A stretch of 64,000 nt of DNA, taken from Sphingomonas_L flavalba_A (GTDB lineage: Bacteria > Pseudomonadota > Alphaproteobacteria > Sphingomonadales > Sphingomonadaceae). Below, piece by piece: positions 10,494-20,381 of this stretch (position 1 is the first letter of the stretch; each line of letters starts with the position of its first letter). A program made the position numbers and the translations under genes. Under the pieces are notes generated by a model. It made no database searches and was not told the DNA's origin. It saw only the letters and a program-made list of their open reading frames with translations. The DNA is taken from NCBI RefSeq assembly GCF_047553045.1, contig NZ_CP180208.1, positions 1,116,001 through 1,180,000 of the forward strand, in the 5' to 3' direction.

Positions 10494-12310
10494 TCGGTCT
10501 CCATCGCGTGCAACAGGGGGGATGCACCGTGCTCTGCATCGTCGCAGCCGGTGCGGAACAGGGCGAACAGCTCGCGGCCGGTGCCGGGCGCCGGTTTCGG
10601 CCGCGCCGCTGGCGGCCGCGTTTCGAGGGCGACGCCGACCGCGTCTATCGTCCCGGCCACCGCGTCGACGCGGATGATGTCGCCGTCGGCGATGCGCGAG
10701 ACCGGTCCGCCGTGCAGCGCCTCCGGGTAGAGGTGGATCGCCGCCGGCACCTTGCCGGACGCGCCGGACATCCGCCCGTCGGTGACCAGCGCGACGCGAA
10801 AGCCCCGGTCCTGCAGCACGCCCAGCGACGGGGTCAGCTTGTGCAGTTCCGGCATGCCGTTCGCCGCCGGCCCCTGAAAGCGGACGACGACGACCACGTC
10901 GCGTTCCAGCTCGCCCGCCTTGAACGCGGCGATCACCGCGTCCTGATCGGCGAACACCCGCGCCGGCGCCTCGATCACCCAGCGTTCTTCCTCGACCGCG
11001 CTGGTCTTGATGACCGCGCGGCCAAGATTGCCCTGCAGCAGCCGCATCCCGCCGGTCGGCTGGAACGGCGCGGATGCCGGGCGCAGCATCGCGTCGTCGC
11101 GGCTGGTCTCCACCGCCGGGGTCCAGGCCAGCGCGTCGCCGTCCAGCGCCGGCTCGCTGCGCCATGCGTCCAGCCCGCCCGGCCATGCGGTCAATATGTC
11201 GCCGTGGAGCAGCCCGGCGTCGAGCAGTTCGCGCACGACGAAGGCCATGCCGCCGGCGCGGTGGAAATCGTTCACGTCGCCCTGGCCGTTCGGGTAGACG
11301 CGGGCGAGCAGCGGCACCGCTTCCGACAGCGCTTCCAGGTCGGCCCAATCGATGGTGATGCCGGCGGCGCGGGCAATGGCGGGCAGGTGGATCGCGTGGT
11401 TGGTCGACCCGCCGGTCGCCATCAGCCCGACGGCGGCGTTGACGATAGCGCGTTCGTCGATCATCCGGCCGAGCGGGCGGTAGTCGTTGCCCCTCCAGCC
11501 GATCTCGGTGATCCGGTGGATCGCGGCGCGGGTGAGTTCCTGGCGCAGTTTGGTGCCGGGGTTGACGAAGGCGGCGTTGGGCGCGTGCAGGCCCATCACC
11601 TCCATCATCATCTGGTTGGAATTGGCGGTGCCGTAGAATGTGCAGGTGCCGGGGCTGTGATAGCTTGCCGCCTCCGCGTCGAGCAGTTCGTCGCGGTCGG
11701 CCTTGCCCTCTGCATAAAGCTGGCGGACGCGGGCCTTCTCCTTGTTCGGCAGGCCCGACGGCATCGGCCCACCGGGGATCAGCATCGCCGGGACATGGCC
11801 GAAGCGCAGCGCGCCGATCAGCAGGCCGGGGACGATCTTGTCGCAAATGCCGAGCAGGGCCACGCCCTCGAACATCGCATGGCTGAGCGCGACGGCGGTC
11901 GACAGCGCGATGCTGTCGCGGCTGAACAGCGACAGTTCCATGCCGGCCTGCCCCTGGGTAACGCCGTCGCACATCGCCGGCACGCCGCCGGCTACCTGCG
12001 CCGTCGCGCCCTTTTCGCGGGCGAACACCTTTATCAGTTCCGGGTAGCGACCATAGGGCTGATGCGCCGACAGCATGTCGTTATACGCGGTGACGATGCC
12101 GATGTTCATCGCGCCGCCGGCGCGGATGGCGGGCTTGTCCTCCTCCGCCGCGGCAAAGGCGTGGGCCAGGTTGCCGCAGCTCAGCACGCCGCGATTGGTG
12201 CCGTGGTCGCGCTGCGCCTCGATCATCTCCAGATAGGCGGCGCGGCTGGCCTGGCTGCGGCTGATCACCCGGTCGGTAACGCGGGCGACGGCGGGGTCGA
12301 GGCGGCTCAT
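10490..12310 (-). CDS. edd: Phosphogluconate dehydratase
   Basis: Dehydrates 6-phosphogluconate to KDPG using a [4Fe-4S] cluster. The 606-residue IlvD/Edd protein shows VPAMCDGVTQGQ, GTCTFYGTANSNQMMMEVMG (cluster-ligand cysteine) and VTDGRMSGASGKVPAAIH. Start set at the ATG at 12310 (MSRLDPAV), preceded by a GGGAG-type site; an earlier in-frame start lacks homology. It overlaps eda and follows zwf by 41 bp. Confidence 0.95.
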   Translation of the reverse strand: MSRLDPAVARVTDRVISRSQASRAAYLEMIEAQRDHGTNRGVLSCGNLAHAFAAAEEDKPAIRAGGAMNIGIVTAYNDMLSAHQPYGRYPELIKVFAREKGATAQVAGGVPAMCDGVTQGQAGMELSLFSRDSIALSTAVALSHAMFEGVALLGICDKIVPGLLIGALRFGHVPAMLIPGGPMPSGLPNKEKARVRQLYAEGKADRDELLDAEAASYHSPGTCTFYGTANSNQMMMEVMGLHAPNAAFVNPGTKLRQELTRAAIHRITEIGWRGNDYRPLGRMIDERAIVNAAVGLMATGGSTNHAIHLPAIARAAGITIDWADLEALSEAVPLLARVYPNGQGDVNDFHRAGGMAFVVRELLDAGLLHGDILTAWPGGLDAWRSEPALDGDALAWTPAVETSRDDAMLRPASAPFQPTGGMRLLQGNLGRAVIKTSAVEEERWVIEAPARVFADQDAVIAAFKAGELERDVVVVVRFQGPAANGMPELHKLTPSLGVLQDRGFRVALVTDGRMSGASGKVPAAIHLYPEALHGGPVSRIADGDIIRVDAVAGTIDAVGVALETRPPAARPKPAPGTGRELFALFRTGCDDAEHGASPLLHAMETE

Positions 12311-12351
12311 CTCATCATGCTCCCGGCCGCATCGCGGCCCTACTGTCAACG

Positions 12352-13818
12352 TCAGTCATGCCAACTGGCTCCATCGCGCTCGATCAGCGCGATCGCCGCG
12401 CTCGGCCCCCATGTGCCGGCGGTATAGTGCCGTGTCTCCACCTGCGCCCCGGCCCAGGCGGCATGGATCGAATCGATCCACGTCCACGCCGCTTCCACCT
12501 CGTCGCGGCGGACGAACAGCGTCGGGTCGCCTTCCAGCAGGTCGAGCAGCAGCCGTTCGTAGGCGATGCGGCGGCGCTGCCCGGCGGCGCTGGTCGACAG
12601 CGACACGTCGAGCGCGACCTCGCGCAGCTCGATGCCGTCGCGGTCCAGCCCCGGCTGCTTCGCCATCACCAGCAGGCGGATGTTTTCCTCCGGCTGGATG
12701 CTGATGATCATCGTGTTCGGCCGCAACGCTGCCGGCTTGCCGTTGCCGGAAAAGATCGAATGCGGCACCGGCCGGAACTGGACGAGGATTTCGGACCGGC
12801 GCTCCGGCATCCGCTTGCCGGTGCGCAGATAGAAGGGCACGTTCTTCCACCGCCAGTTGTCGATGAACGCCTTGACCGCGACGAAGGTTTCGGTGGCGGA
12901 GTCCTGGCCCAGCTCTTCGGCATAGCCCTTGACCGGCTGGCCGCCGACGGCGCCGGCGTCATACTGGCCGCGCACGCTGTGGCGCTGGGCATCGGCGGCA
13001 TCCATCGCTCGCAAAGAGCGCAGAATCTTCACCTTTTCGTCGCGCACCGACGCCGGACTCATCGACGCCGGCGGCTCCATCGCGACCAGCGCCAGCAATT
13101 GCAGCATATGGTTCTGCACCATGTCCTTCAGCGCGCCGACGCCGTCGTAATAGGACACCCGGCCTTCCAGCCCGACGGTCTCGGCGACGGTAATCTGGAC
13201 ATGCTCGATCGCGCCGGCGTTCCACAGCGGCTCGAACAGCATGTTGCCGAACCGCAGGACCAGCAGGTTCTGCACCGTTTCCTTGCCAAGATAATGGTCG
13301 ACGCGGAACACCTGGTCTTCGGCGAACACCGCGTTCACCCCGTCGTTGACGGCGCGCGACGATGCCAGGTCCTGGCCGATCGGCTTTTCCATCGCGATGC
13401 GGACATGGGCGCCGGCCAGCCCGGCCTCGCCCAGCCCCTTGGCGACCGGGGCGAACAGCGACGGCGGCGTCGACAGGTAAACCGCCACCCCCTTGTCGCG
13501 CGCCGGGCCGACCATATCGGCCAGCCGGGTGAAATCCGCCGCCTTGCCGACGCTGACCGGGCAATAGCGGATGCGCGCCAGAAACGCGTCGGCGGTTTCC
13601 GCGTCGTGGCGGCCTTCGCCCAGAAAGCCGGGCAGGCTCTTGGCGATGTCGGCGCGGAACGCCGCATCGGTCATCTCGCTGCGCCCGGACGCGATGATCG
13701 CGATATCGTCGGGCAGCAGCCGGTCGGCGAACAGGTTGTAAAGCGACGGAAACAACATGCGGTGCGCCAGGTCGCCGGTGGCGCCGAACAGGATGACGGT
13801 ATGGAATGTCTCGGCCAA
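12352..13818 (-). CDS. zwf: Glucose-6-phosphate 1-dehydrogenase
   Basis: Oxidises glucose 6-phosphate to 6-phosphogluconolactone with NAD(P)+. It has the Rossmann motif TVILFGATGDLAHRML and the active-site segment RVDHYLGKETVQNLL. A TTG at 13818 is the best start: GGAG sits 6 bases before it and gives a 488-residue protein of normal length. The frame is open further upstream with only weak start options. No 6-phosphogluconolactonase gene lies between zwf and edd, so pgl must be elsewhere or the step spontaneous. Confidence 0.93.
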   Translation of the reverse strand: MAETFHTVILFGATGDLAHRMLFPSLYNLFADRLLPDDIAIIASGRSEMTDAAFRADIAKSLPGFLGEGRHDAETADAFLARIRYCPVSVGKAADFTRLADMVGPARDKGVAVYLSTPPSLFAPVAKGLGEAGLAGAHVRIAMEKPIGQDLASSRAVNDGVNAVFAEDQVFRVDHYLGKETVQNLLVLRFGNMLFEPLWNAGAIEHVQITVAETVGLEGRVSYYDGVGALKDMVQNHMLQLLALVAMEPPASMSPASVRDEKVKILRSLRAMDAADAQRHSVRGQYDAGAVGGQPVKGYAEELGQDSATETFVAVKAFIDNWRWKNVPFYLRTGKRMPERRSEILVQFRPVPHSIFSGNGKPAALRPNTMIISIQPEENIRLLVMAKQPGLDRDGIELREVALDVSLSTSAAGQRRRIAYERLLLDLLEGDPTLFVRRDEVEAAWTWIDSIHAAWAGAQVETRHYTAGTWGPSAAIALIERDGASWHD

Positions 13819-13933
13819 GGCGCGCTCCGCATCAGGATGGACGGGCGCCGGAGTAGGGCCTTCATTCCCGTTCGACAATGGTTGATCTTCAGCGGATAAG
13901 GCGATGCGAAACGAACCGGAGGGGGACACGGTG

Positions 13934-15355
13934 ATGGCCGATCGGATGGCGGCGGTGCTGGCGGCGCAGCGCGCGGCCATCATGGCGGAATTGCCGGTAC
14001 CGGTCGCGGTGCGCCGCGACCGGTTGCAGCGCGCGGTGGCGTTGCTCGTCGATCAGGCGGAGCCGATCGCGGTGGCGCTGTCCGACGATTTCGGCCACCG
14101 CAGCCGCGAACAGACGTTGCTGACCGACGTGCTCGGCGCGATCCGCGCGCTGAAGCACGCCGCCCGCCATGCCGCGCGCTGGGCGCGGCCGGAACGGCGG
14201 CGGCTCGACTTTCCGCTCGGCCTGCTCGGCGCGCGGGCGTGGGTCGCCTGGCAGCCGAAGGGTGTCGTCGGCATCATCGCGCCGTGGAATTTCCCGATCC
14301 AGCTTGCCTTCGCGCCGCTCGCCGGGGCGTTCGCCGCCGGCAACCGGGCGATGCTCAAAATGTCGGAATATGTTCCGGCGACCACCGCGCTGCTCGAACA
14401 GGCGGTGCCGCGCTATTTCGCGGAGGACGAACTGACGGTGTTCGGCGGCGGGCCGGAAGCGGGGCAGGCCTTCGCCGCCTTGCCGTTCGACCATCTGCTG
14501 TTCACCGGCGCGACGGGGATCGGCCGTCACATCCTCCATGCCGCCGCCGACAATCTGACGCCGGTGACGCTGGAACTGGGCGGCAAGTCGCCGGCGATCA
14601 TCGGCCGCTCCGCCGACATCGCCCGCGCGGCGGAACGCATCGCGATGGGCAAGCTGCTGAACGCCGGCCAGATTTGCCTCGCCCCCGATTACCTGCTGGT
14701 GCCGGAGGAGGGGGAGGACGCCGTCGTCGCCGGCCTCGCCGCCGCGGCGGCACGCCTCTACCCGACGATGCGCGCCAACCCGGATTATACGGCGGTGGTC
14801 AACAGCCGCCATTTCGACCGGCTGAACAACTGGGTCGCCGACGCCCGCGAAAAGGGGGCGACGGTAGAGGTCATCAACCCGGCGGGGAAGGACTTCGCCG
14901 GGTCGAACGGCACGCGGATGCCGCTCCACATCATCCGCGGCGCCACCGACGAGATGACGGTGATGCAGCAGGAGATTTTCGGCCCCGTCCTGCCGATCCG
15001 CCGCTACCGCGCGATCGACGACGCGATTGCGGAGGTGAACGCCCGGCCGCGCCCGCTCGGCCTCTATTATTTCGGCGAGGACGCGGGCGAGCAGCAGACG
15101 GTGCTCGACCGGACGATCTCCGGCGGTGTGACGCTGAATGACGTGATCTTCCATACCGCGATGGAGGATCTGCCGTTCGGCGGCATCGGCCCGTCCGGCA
15201 TGGGCAGCTATCACGGCATCGACGGGTTCCGCACGTTCAGCCACGCCAAGGCGGTCTACCGCCAGCCGCGCCTCGACGTTGCAAAGCTCGCCGGGTTCAA
15301 GCCGCCCTACGGCGCCGCCACCCGCCGCGCGATCGCCCGCGAACTGAAACGCTGA
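13934..15355 (+). CDS. Coniferyl aldehyde dehydrogenase-like aldehyde dehydrogenase
   Basis: A 473-residue NAD(P)-dependent aldehyde dehydrogenase. WNFPIQLAFAPLAGAFAAGN, the catalytic Glu in LELGGKSP and the catalytic Cys in NAGQICLAPDY place it in the coniferyl aldehyde dehydrogenase subgroup, which acts on aromatic or medium-chain aldehydes. The start is the ATG at 13934 behind GGAGGGGG (13918-13925); an upstream ATG at 13904 lacks such a site. It is divergent from zwf. The true substrate cannot be told from sequence. Confidence 0.88.
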   Translation: MADRMAAVLAAQRAAIMAELPVPVAVRRDRLQRAVALLVDQAEPIAVALSDDFGHRSREQTLLTDVLGAIRALKHAARHAARWARPERRRLDFPLGLLGARAWVAWQPKGVVGIIAPWNFPIQLAFAPLAGAFAAGNRAMLKMSEYVPATTALLEQAVPRYFAEDELTVFGGGPEAGQAFAALPFDHLLFTGATGIGRHILHAAADNLTPVTLELGGKSPAIIGRSADIARAAERIAMGKLLNAGQICLAPDYLLVPEEGEDAVVAGLAAAAARLYPTMRANPDYTAVVNSRHFDRLNNWVADAREKGATVEVINPAGKDFAGSNGTRMPLHIIRGATDEMTVMQQEIFGPVLPIRRYRAIDDAIAEVNARPRPLGLYYFGEDAGEQQTVLDRTISGGVTLNDVIFHTAMEDLPFGGIGPSGMGSYHGIDGFRTFSHAKAVYRQPRLDVAKLAGFKPPYGAATRRAIARELKR

Positions 15356-15404
15356 TCCGCTTGCCGCCAGCGGTAGCGTCGCGAAGCAATCCGCCGCGCA
15401 TGCC

Positions 15405-16412
15405 CTAGCCGCGCCGCTCCATCAGCGCCCGTTCCCACGCCAGCGCGTGGCGAACAATGCTGTCCAGATCGTCATGGCGTGGCCGCCAGGGCAGGCGGGC
15501 AAGGATCGCGCGGTTGTCCGCGACCAGCATCGCCCCGTCACCGGCGCGGCGCGGGCCGATCCGGCGGTCAAGGGTAACGCCGGCGACCCGGTCGACCGCG
15601 TCCAGCACTTCCAGCACGGAATAGCCCCGGCCATAGCCGCAATTGACGAGGATATTGTCGTCCGGCGCCGCGATCAGCGCCTCCAGCGCCGCGACATGGG
15701 CGGCGGCCAGGTCGCTGACATGGATATAGTCGCGCACCCCGGTGCCGTCCGGCGTCGCATAATCGGTACCGAACACCGAAACATGGTCGCGCAGGCCAAG
15801 CGCCGCCTCGACCGCGATCTTGATCAGGTGGGTCGCGCCCGCCGTCGACTGGCCGGCGCGCGCCTGCGGGTCGGCGCCGGCGACGTTGAAATAGCGCAGC
15901 GCAGCATAGTTGATCGGGTGGGCGGCGGCGGTATCGGCCAACATCGCCTCGGTCATCAGCTTCGACATGCCATAGGGGTTGATCGGGCGCTGCGGCGCGG
16001 TCTCGTCGACCGGTCTGCTCTCCGGCGCGCCATAGGTCGCGGCGGTCGACGAGAAGATGAAATGCCTGACCCCGCCCGCCACCGCGCTTTCAAGCAGCGC
16101 GCGGCTGGCGACAGTGTTGTTGCGGTAATATTTGAGCGGGTCGACCACCGATTCCGGCACGACGATCGACCCGGCGAAATGCAGGATCGCGCCGATGCCA
16201 TACGCAGCGATCAGCGGGCGGACGACCGCGTCATCGGCGACATCGCCCTCGACGAACGGCACCCCCTCCGGCACCGCCCAGCGAAAACCGGTGGTCAGGT
16301 TGTCGATGACCACCACCGGCCAGCCGGCGTCCCTTAGCGCCAGCACCGCGTGACTGCCGATATAGCCCGCCCCGCCGGTGACGAGGACGGTGGGGTGCTG
16401 GCTGGTCGGCAT
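15405..16412 (-). CDS. galE: UDP-glucose 4-epimerase
   Basis: A 335-residue extended short-chain dehydrogenase interconverting UDP-glucose and UDP-galactose. It shows the NAD-binding VTGGAGYIGSH at the N-terminus, the catalytic YGMSK (Tyr-x-x-x-Lys) and GVRDYIHVSDLAAAH. It sits 51 bp downstream of the GNAT gene on the same strand and may be read with hmgA-fah-GNAT, though the functions are unrelated. Confidence 0.93.
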   Translation of the reverse strand: MPTSQHPTVLVTGGAGYIGSHAVLALRDAGWPVVVIDNLTTGFRWAVPEGVPFVEGDVADDAVVRPLIAAYGIGAILHFAGSIVVPESVVDPLKYYRNNTVASRALLESAVAGGVRHFIFSSTAATYGAPESRPVDETAPQRPINPYGMSKLMTEAMLADTAAAHPINYAALRYFNVAGADPQARAGQSTAGATHLIKIAVEAALGLRDHVSVFGTDYATPDGTGVRDYIHVSDLAAAHVAALEALIAAPDDNILVNCGYGRGYSVLEVLDAVDRVAGVTLDRRIGPRRAGDGAMLVADNRAILARLPWRPRHDDLDSIVRHALAWERALMERRG

Positions 16413-16463
16413 TGGTTTGTCCCGGAAAATTCTACGCGCCCGATAGCGCCGAACCGCGCCGGA

Positions 16464-16946
16464 TCAAAGCGTTCGGTGCATCACCAGCGCATCGACATCG
16501 CCCAGTGCCGGGTGACGGAACGCGCCGGGCACGGTGCCGACCGTCGCGAAGCCCAGCGCCTGCCACAGCGCGACGGCGCGGCTGTTGCTGGCGACGACGC
16601 TGTTGAACTGCATCGCGCGGAATCCTTTCGCCCGCGCCTCGTCCAGCGAATGCAGGCACATCGCCCGCGCCACGCCGCGCCCTATCGCATCGCCAGCGAC
16701 GATATAGCCGCAATTGGCGACATGATCGCCGCCGCCCCGCTGGTTGGGTTGCAGGTAATAGGTGCCGACCATCCGCCCGCCGTCGCCGGCGATATAGGCG
16801 CTGTGCGGCGCGCCCAGCCAGAAGGCCAGCGCCTCGTCCCGGCTCCAGTCGTGGGGCAGGGCATAGGTTTCGCCGGCACGCAGCACCGGCTCGATGATCG
16901 CCCAGATACGGTCTTCGTCCCCGGCCATCGCCGGCCGGATCATCAT
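16464..16946 (-). CDS. GNAT family N-acetyltransferase
   Basis: A 160-residue GNAT protein; the acetyl-CoA binding region follows the family pattern (GDAIGRGVARAMCLHSLDEA) and the C-terminal half has ASNSRAVALWQALGF. Two consecutive ATGs overlap the fah stop, so it is translationally coupled to the homogentisate genes. The substrate is unknown. The position after hmgA-fah, where maleylacetoacetate isomerase is often found, is notable, but GNAT is not an isomerase fold. Confidence 0.85.
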   Translation of the reverse strand: MMIRPAMAGDEDRIWAIIEPVLRAGETYALPHDWSRDEALAFWLGAPHSAYIAGDGGRMVGTYYLQPNQRGGGDHVANCGYIVAGDAIGRGVARAMCLHSLDEARAKGFRAMQFNSVVASNSRAVALWQALGFATVGTVPGAFRHPALGDVDALVMHRTL

Positions 16947-17953
16947 CCCGCCGCCGCCACCGTCTGCTCGATCGTGCCGAACACCGGCCGGTGGCGCTCG
17001 TCCTCCATCCAGATCCGCACCGTGTCGCCGTGGCGCAGGAACGGCGTCACCGGCTTGCCGGACAGGATGGTCTCCACCGTCCGCACCTCCGCCAGGCAGC
17101 TATAGCCGACGCCGCCTTCGCTGATCGGCTTGCCCGGCCCGCCGTCGGCGCCGCGGTTGGACACGGTGCCGGAACCGATGATCGTGCCGGCGCGCAGGTT
17201 GCGGGTCTTCGCCGCATGGGCGATCAGCGTACCGAAATCGAAGGTCATGTCGATCCCGGCGTCGGCCCGGCCGAGCGGCGCGCCGTTCAGCTCGACGATC
17301 AACGGGCGGTGCAACTTGCCGTCCCGCCACCAGTCGCCCAGCGCGTCCGGCGTCACGAACACCGGGGAAAAGGTGCTCGCCGGCTTGGACTGGAAGAAAC
17401 CGAACCCCTTGGCCAGTTCGGCCGGGATCAGATTGCGCAGCGACACGTCGTTGGTCAGCCCGATCAGCCGGACGGCGCCCAGCGCATCGTCGCGCCCGCT
17501 GCCTTGTGCGACATCGCCGGTGACGACGACCACCTCCGCCTCCAGGTCGCAACCCCATGCCTCGTCGGCGAGCGGGATCGCGTCGCGCGGCCCCAGAAAA
17601 TCGTCGGACCCGCCCTGATACATCAGCGGATCGCTCCAGAAGCTCTCCGGCACCTCCGCCCCGCGCGCCTGCCGGACAAGGGCGACATGGTTGACGTAGG
17701 CGGACCCGTCCGCCCACTGGTAGGCGCGGGGCAACGGCGCCGCCGCCTCGCGCTCGTGGAAGCGTTCGCGCGGAATGCTGCCATGTTCCAGGTCGGTCGA
17801 CAGGTTGCGGAGCAGCGGCGCGTACCGGTCCCAATCGTCCAGCGCCGCCTGCAACGTCGGCACTATATTCTCCGCCTCGGCGTACCAGGCGAGGTCGCTG
17901 GAAACGACGATCAGCCGCCCGTCGCGGCCGCCCTTCAAACTTGCAAGCTTCAT
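16943..17953 (-). CDS. Fumarylacetoacetate hydrolase family protein (likely fumarylacetoacetase)
   Basis: A 336-residue FAH-fold hydrolase. The catalytic and metal-binding region includes CDLEAEVVVVTGD, LTNDVSLRNLIP, FGFFQSKPASTFSPV and IIGSGTVSNRG. Its overlap with hmgA (ATGA) argues that it cleaves fumarylacetoacetate to fumarate and acetoacetate in tyrosine and phenylalanine catabolism, although the FAH superfamily has other activities. GAGG precedes the ATG at 17953. Confidence 0.88.
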   Translation of the reverse strand: MKLASLKGGRDGRLIVVSSDLAWYAEAENIVPTLQAALDDWDRYAPLLRNLSTDLEHGSIPRERFHEREAAAPLPRAYQWADGSAYVNHVALVRQARGAEVPESFWSDPLMYQGGSDDFLGPRDAIPLADEAWGCDLEAEVVVVTGDVAQGSGRDDALGAVRLIGLTNDVSLRNLIPAELAKGFGFFQSKPASTFSPVFVTPDALGDWWRDGKLHRPLIVELNGAPLGRADAGIDMTFDFGTLIAHAAKTRNLRAGTIIGSGTVSNRGADGGPGKPISEGGVGYSCLAEVRTVETILSGKPVTPFLRHGDTVRIWMEDERHRPVFGTIEQTVAAAG

Positions 17954-19248
17954 CGCAACCTCGCCTTTGGAAAACCGCCCCACACCGCATCGTAATCCGC
18001 CTGCCGTTCGGGGCAGGCCATGGCGTGCGGCGTCGGCCGGTAGGGCCAGCAACTTTCAACCATGAACGCCATCGTGCCGTCGATCTTGTGCGGCGCCAGC
18101 GTCGTCTCGCTCGCCGCCTTCCAACTTGCCGCGTCCGGGCCGTGCCCCGCCATCATGTTGTGCAGCGACAGCGCACCGGGGGCAAAGCCGCCCGCCTTCG
18201 CGTCATAGGCGCCGTGAATCAGCCCCATCGCCTCGCTCATCACGTTGCGGTGGAACCATGGCGGGCGGAACGTATCCTCCGCCACCATCCAGCGCGGCGG
18301 GAAGATCACGAAATCGGCATTGGCCCGCCCCGGCGTCTGGCTGGGGGAGGTGAGCACGGTGAAGATCGACGGATCGGGGTGGTCGAAACTGACCGTGCCC
18401 ATCGTGTTGAACCGCGCCAGATCATATTTGCACGGCGCGAGGTTGCCGTGCCAGGCGACAACGTCGAGCGGCGAATGGTCGAGCGTCGTCACCCACAGCG
18501 CGCCCATGTATTTTTGGACCAGCTCGAACGGCTCGTCACGGTCCTCGAACCACGCGACCGGGCTCAGGAAATCGCGCGCCGCCGCCAGCCCGTTCGACCC
18601 CAGCGGCCCCAGCTCCGGCAGGCGGAACGGCGCGCCGTGGTTCTCGGCGACATAACCGCGCGCTTCGCCATCGGGCAGAAGCGCGCGGAACCGTACGCCG
18701 CGTGGCACCAGCGCCACTTCGCCCGGCGCCACTAGCATCCGCCCCATCTCGGTCAGCAGCAGCAGCCGGCCGTGCTGCGGAATGAACAGCAATTCGCCGT
18801 CCGCGTCGACAAAGGCGCGCGCCTCCATGTCGCGGTTGGCGGCGTAGACATGCACCGCCACCCCCTCCAGCGTCGCCGGCTCGCGGTTGGTGAGCATCGT
18901 CACCATCCCGTCGATCAGGTCGGTCGGCGGATCGGGCAGCGGCACCGGGTCCCAGCGCAGCCGGTTGGGCGCGATCGGCCCGTCCGCCGCCCCGGCGGCA
19001 AACTGCGCCGCGCCGTCGTACCGCCGATAGGGCGGATGTTCCGCGCTCGGCCGCATCCGGTAGAGCCAGCTCCGCCGGTTGTCGGCGCGCGCCACCGTAA
19101 AGGCCGTGCCGGACAGTTGTTCGGCATAAAGGCCAAAGGCGGGCCTCTGCGGAGAATTGCGGCCGACGGGCAGGGCGCCGGCCACCGCCTCACTCTCGTG
19201 ATCGCCTGCAAAGCCAGACAAATAGGCTGGCGTGTCAGTGTCTTTCAT
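17950..19248 (-). CDS. hmgA: Homogentisate 1,2-dioxygenase
   Basis: A 432-residue non-haem iron dioxygenase that opens the ring of homogentisate to maleylacetoacetate. The iron ligands are recognisable in RPPWFHRNVMSEAMGLIHG (His and Glu, around residues 329-337) and LHNMMAGHGPD (His, around 365). ATG at 19248 (MKDTDTPAYLSGFAGDHESE) gives the usual length. It is the first gene of the hmgA-fah-GNAT run; the 89-bp gap to mtnA upstream should hold its promoter, but I could not assign an operator. Confidence 0.94.
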   Translation of the reverse strand: MKDTDTPAYLSGFAGDHESEAVAGALPVGRNSPQRPAFGLYAEQLSGTAFTVARADNRRSWLYRMRPSAEHPPYRRYDGAAQFAAGAADGPIAPNRLRWDPVPLPDPPTDLIDGMVTMLTNREPATLEGVAVHVYAANRDMEARAFVDADGELLFIPQHGRLLLLTEMGRMLVAPGEVALVPRGVRFRALLPDGEARGYVAENHGAPFRLPELGPLGSNGLAAARDFLSPVAWFEDRDEPFELVQKYMGALWVTTLDHSPLDVVAWHGNLAPCKYDLARFNTMGTVSFDHPDPSIFTVLTSPSQTPGRANADFVIFPPRWMVAEDTFRPPWFHRNVMSEAMGLIHGAYDAKAGGFAPGALSLHNMMAGHGPDAASWKAASETTLAPHKIDGTMAFMVESCWPYRPTPHAMACPERQADYDAVWGGFPKARLR

Positions 19249-19337
19249 GCCTCGTGTGTCGCAGCTTGCCCCGGCCCTGTCCAGATCGCAGGTGGCGGAA
19301 AAGGCAAGGTCTGTCGCACCTTGATGGGCACGCGCCC

Positions 19338-20381
19338 CTACGGCCGCTCCAGCACCCCGCGCTCGGTGATATACCCCGTCACCAGCCGCGCCGGGGCGAT
19401 GTCGAAGGCCGGGTTGTGTGCCGGCGATGCAGTCACCCGCACATGGCGCAGGGTACCGGCGGCGTCCGGCCCGGTCAGCCACGTCACCTCGTCCGCCGCG
19501 CGCTCCTCGATCGGCACCTGATCGCCCGACTCAATCGTCCGGTCGATCGTCGTATAGGGCAGGGCGACGTAGAACGGCACGCCATTGTCGTGCGCGGCCA
19601 GCGCTTTCAGATAGGTGCCGATCTTGTTGCACACGTCGCCATTGGCGGTCACCCGGTCGGTGCCGACGATCACCAGATCGACTTCGCCCCGCTGCATCAG
19701 CAGGCCGCCGGCATTGTCGGCAATCAGCTGATGCGGCACGCCGTGGCTGGCCAGTTCGAACGCGGTCAGCGCGCCCTGATTGCGCGGCCGCGTCTCGTCG
19801 ACCCAGACATGGACCGGCAGGCCTTCGTCATGGGCCAGATAGATCGGCGCCAGCGCGGTGCCGTAATCGACGGTCGCCAGCCAGCCGGCGTTGCAATGGG
19901 TCAGGATATTGAGCGGCCGGCCGGGGTTCTTGGCATGCAGGTCGCGGAACAGCGCCAGCCCATGCGCGCCGATCGCCCGGTTGAGCGCGACGTCCTCGTC
20001 GCACAGCGCATCGGCGCGGGCGAAGGCGGCGGCCCCGCGCGTTTCCGGCGGCAGCGGCAGCACATGCTCGCGCACCCGGTCGAGCGCCCAGCGCAGGTTG
20101 ATCGCGGTCGGCCGGGTGGCGAGCAACACCGCATGGGCGCGCTCCAGCGCCGCATCGGCCCCGTCCTCGGCCAGCGCCATCGCCAGACCATAGGCGCCGG
20201 TCATCGCCAGCAGCGGCGCGCCCCGTGTCCACATCTCGCTTATCGCGGTGGCGCACGCCTCGGCGGAGCGCAGCTCGACCCACACCACCTCCCACGGCAG
20301 CCGCCGCTGGTCGAGGATGCGGACGCCGGCGCCGTCGGCGGTGCGCGCGATCGATCGGTGCGGGACGCCGTCCAGCTTCAC
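19338..20381 (-). CDS. mtnA: 5-methylthioribose-1-phosphate isomerase
   Basis: Isomerises methylthioribose 1-phosphate to methylthioribulose 1-phosphate in methionine salvage. The 347-residue eIF2B-like protein has RGAPLLAMTGAYGL, the catalytic-cysteine segment THCNAGWLAT and the Asp in IVGTDRVTANGDVCNKIGTY. A GTG start at 20381 overlaps the mtnC stop (GTGA). It is the last gene of the mtnB-D-C-A operon. Confidence 0.94.
   Translation of the reverse strand: MKLDGVPHRSIARTADGAGVRILDQRRLPWEVVWVELRSAEACATAISEMWTRGAPLLAMTGAYGLAMALAEDGADAALERAHAVLLATRPTAINLRWALDRVREHVLPLPPETRGAAAFARADALCDEDVALNRAIGAHGLALFRDLHAKNPGRPLNILTHCNAGWLATVDYGTALAPIYLAHDEGLPVHVWVDETRPRNQGALTAFELASHGVPHQLIADNAGGLLMQRGEVDLVIVGTDRVTANGDVCNKIGTYLKALAAHDNGVPFYVALPYTTIDRTIESGDQVPIEERAADEVTWLTGPDAAGTLRHVRVTASPAHNPAFDIAPARLVTGYITERGVLERP

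Noticed and set aside
10508..12427. 639-codon plus-strand open frame opposite edd
   Set aside because: Antisense shadow of phosphogluconate dehydratase; composition is biased and there is no ribosome binding site.
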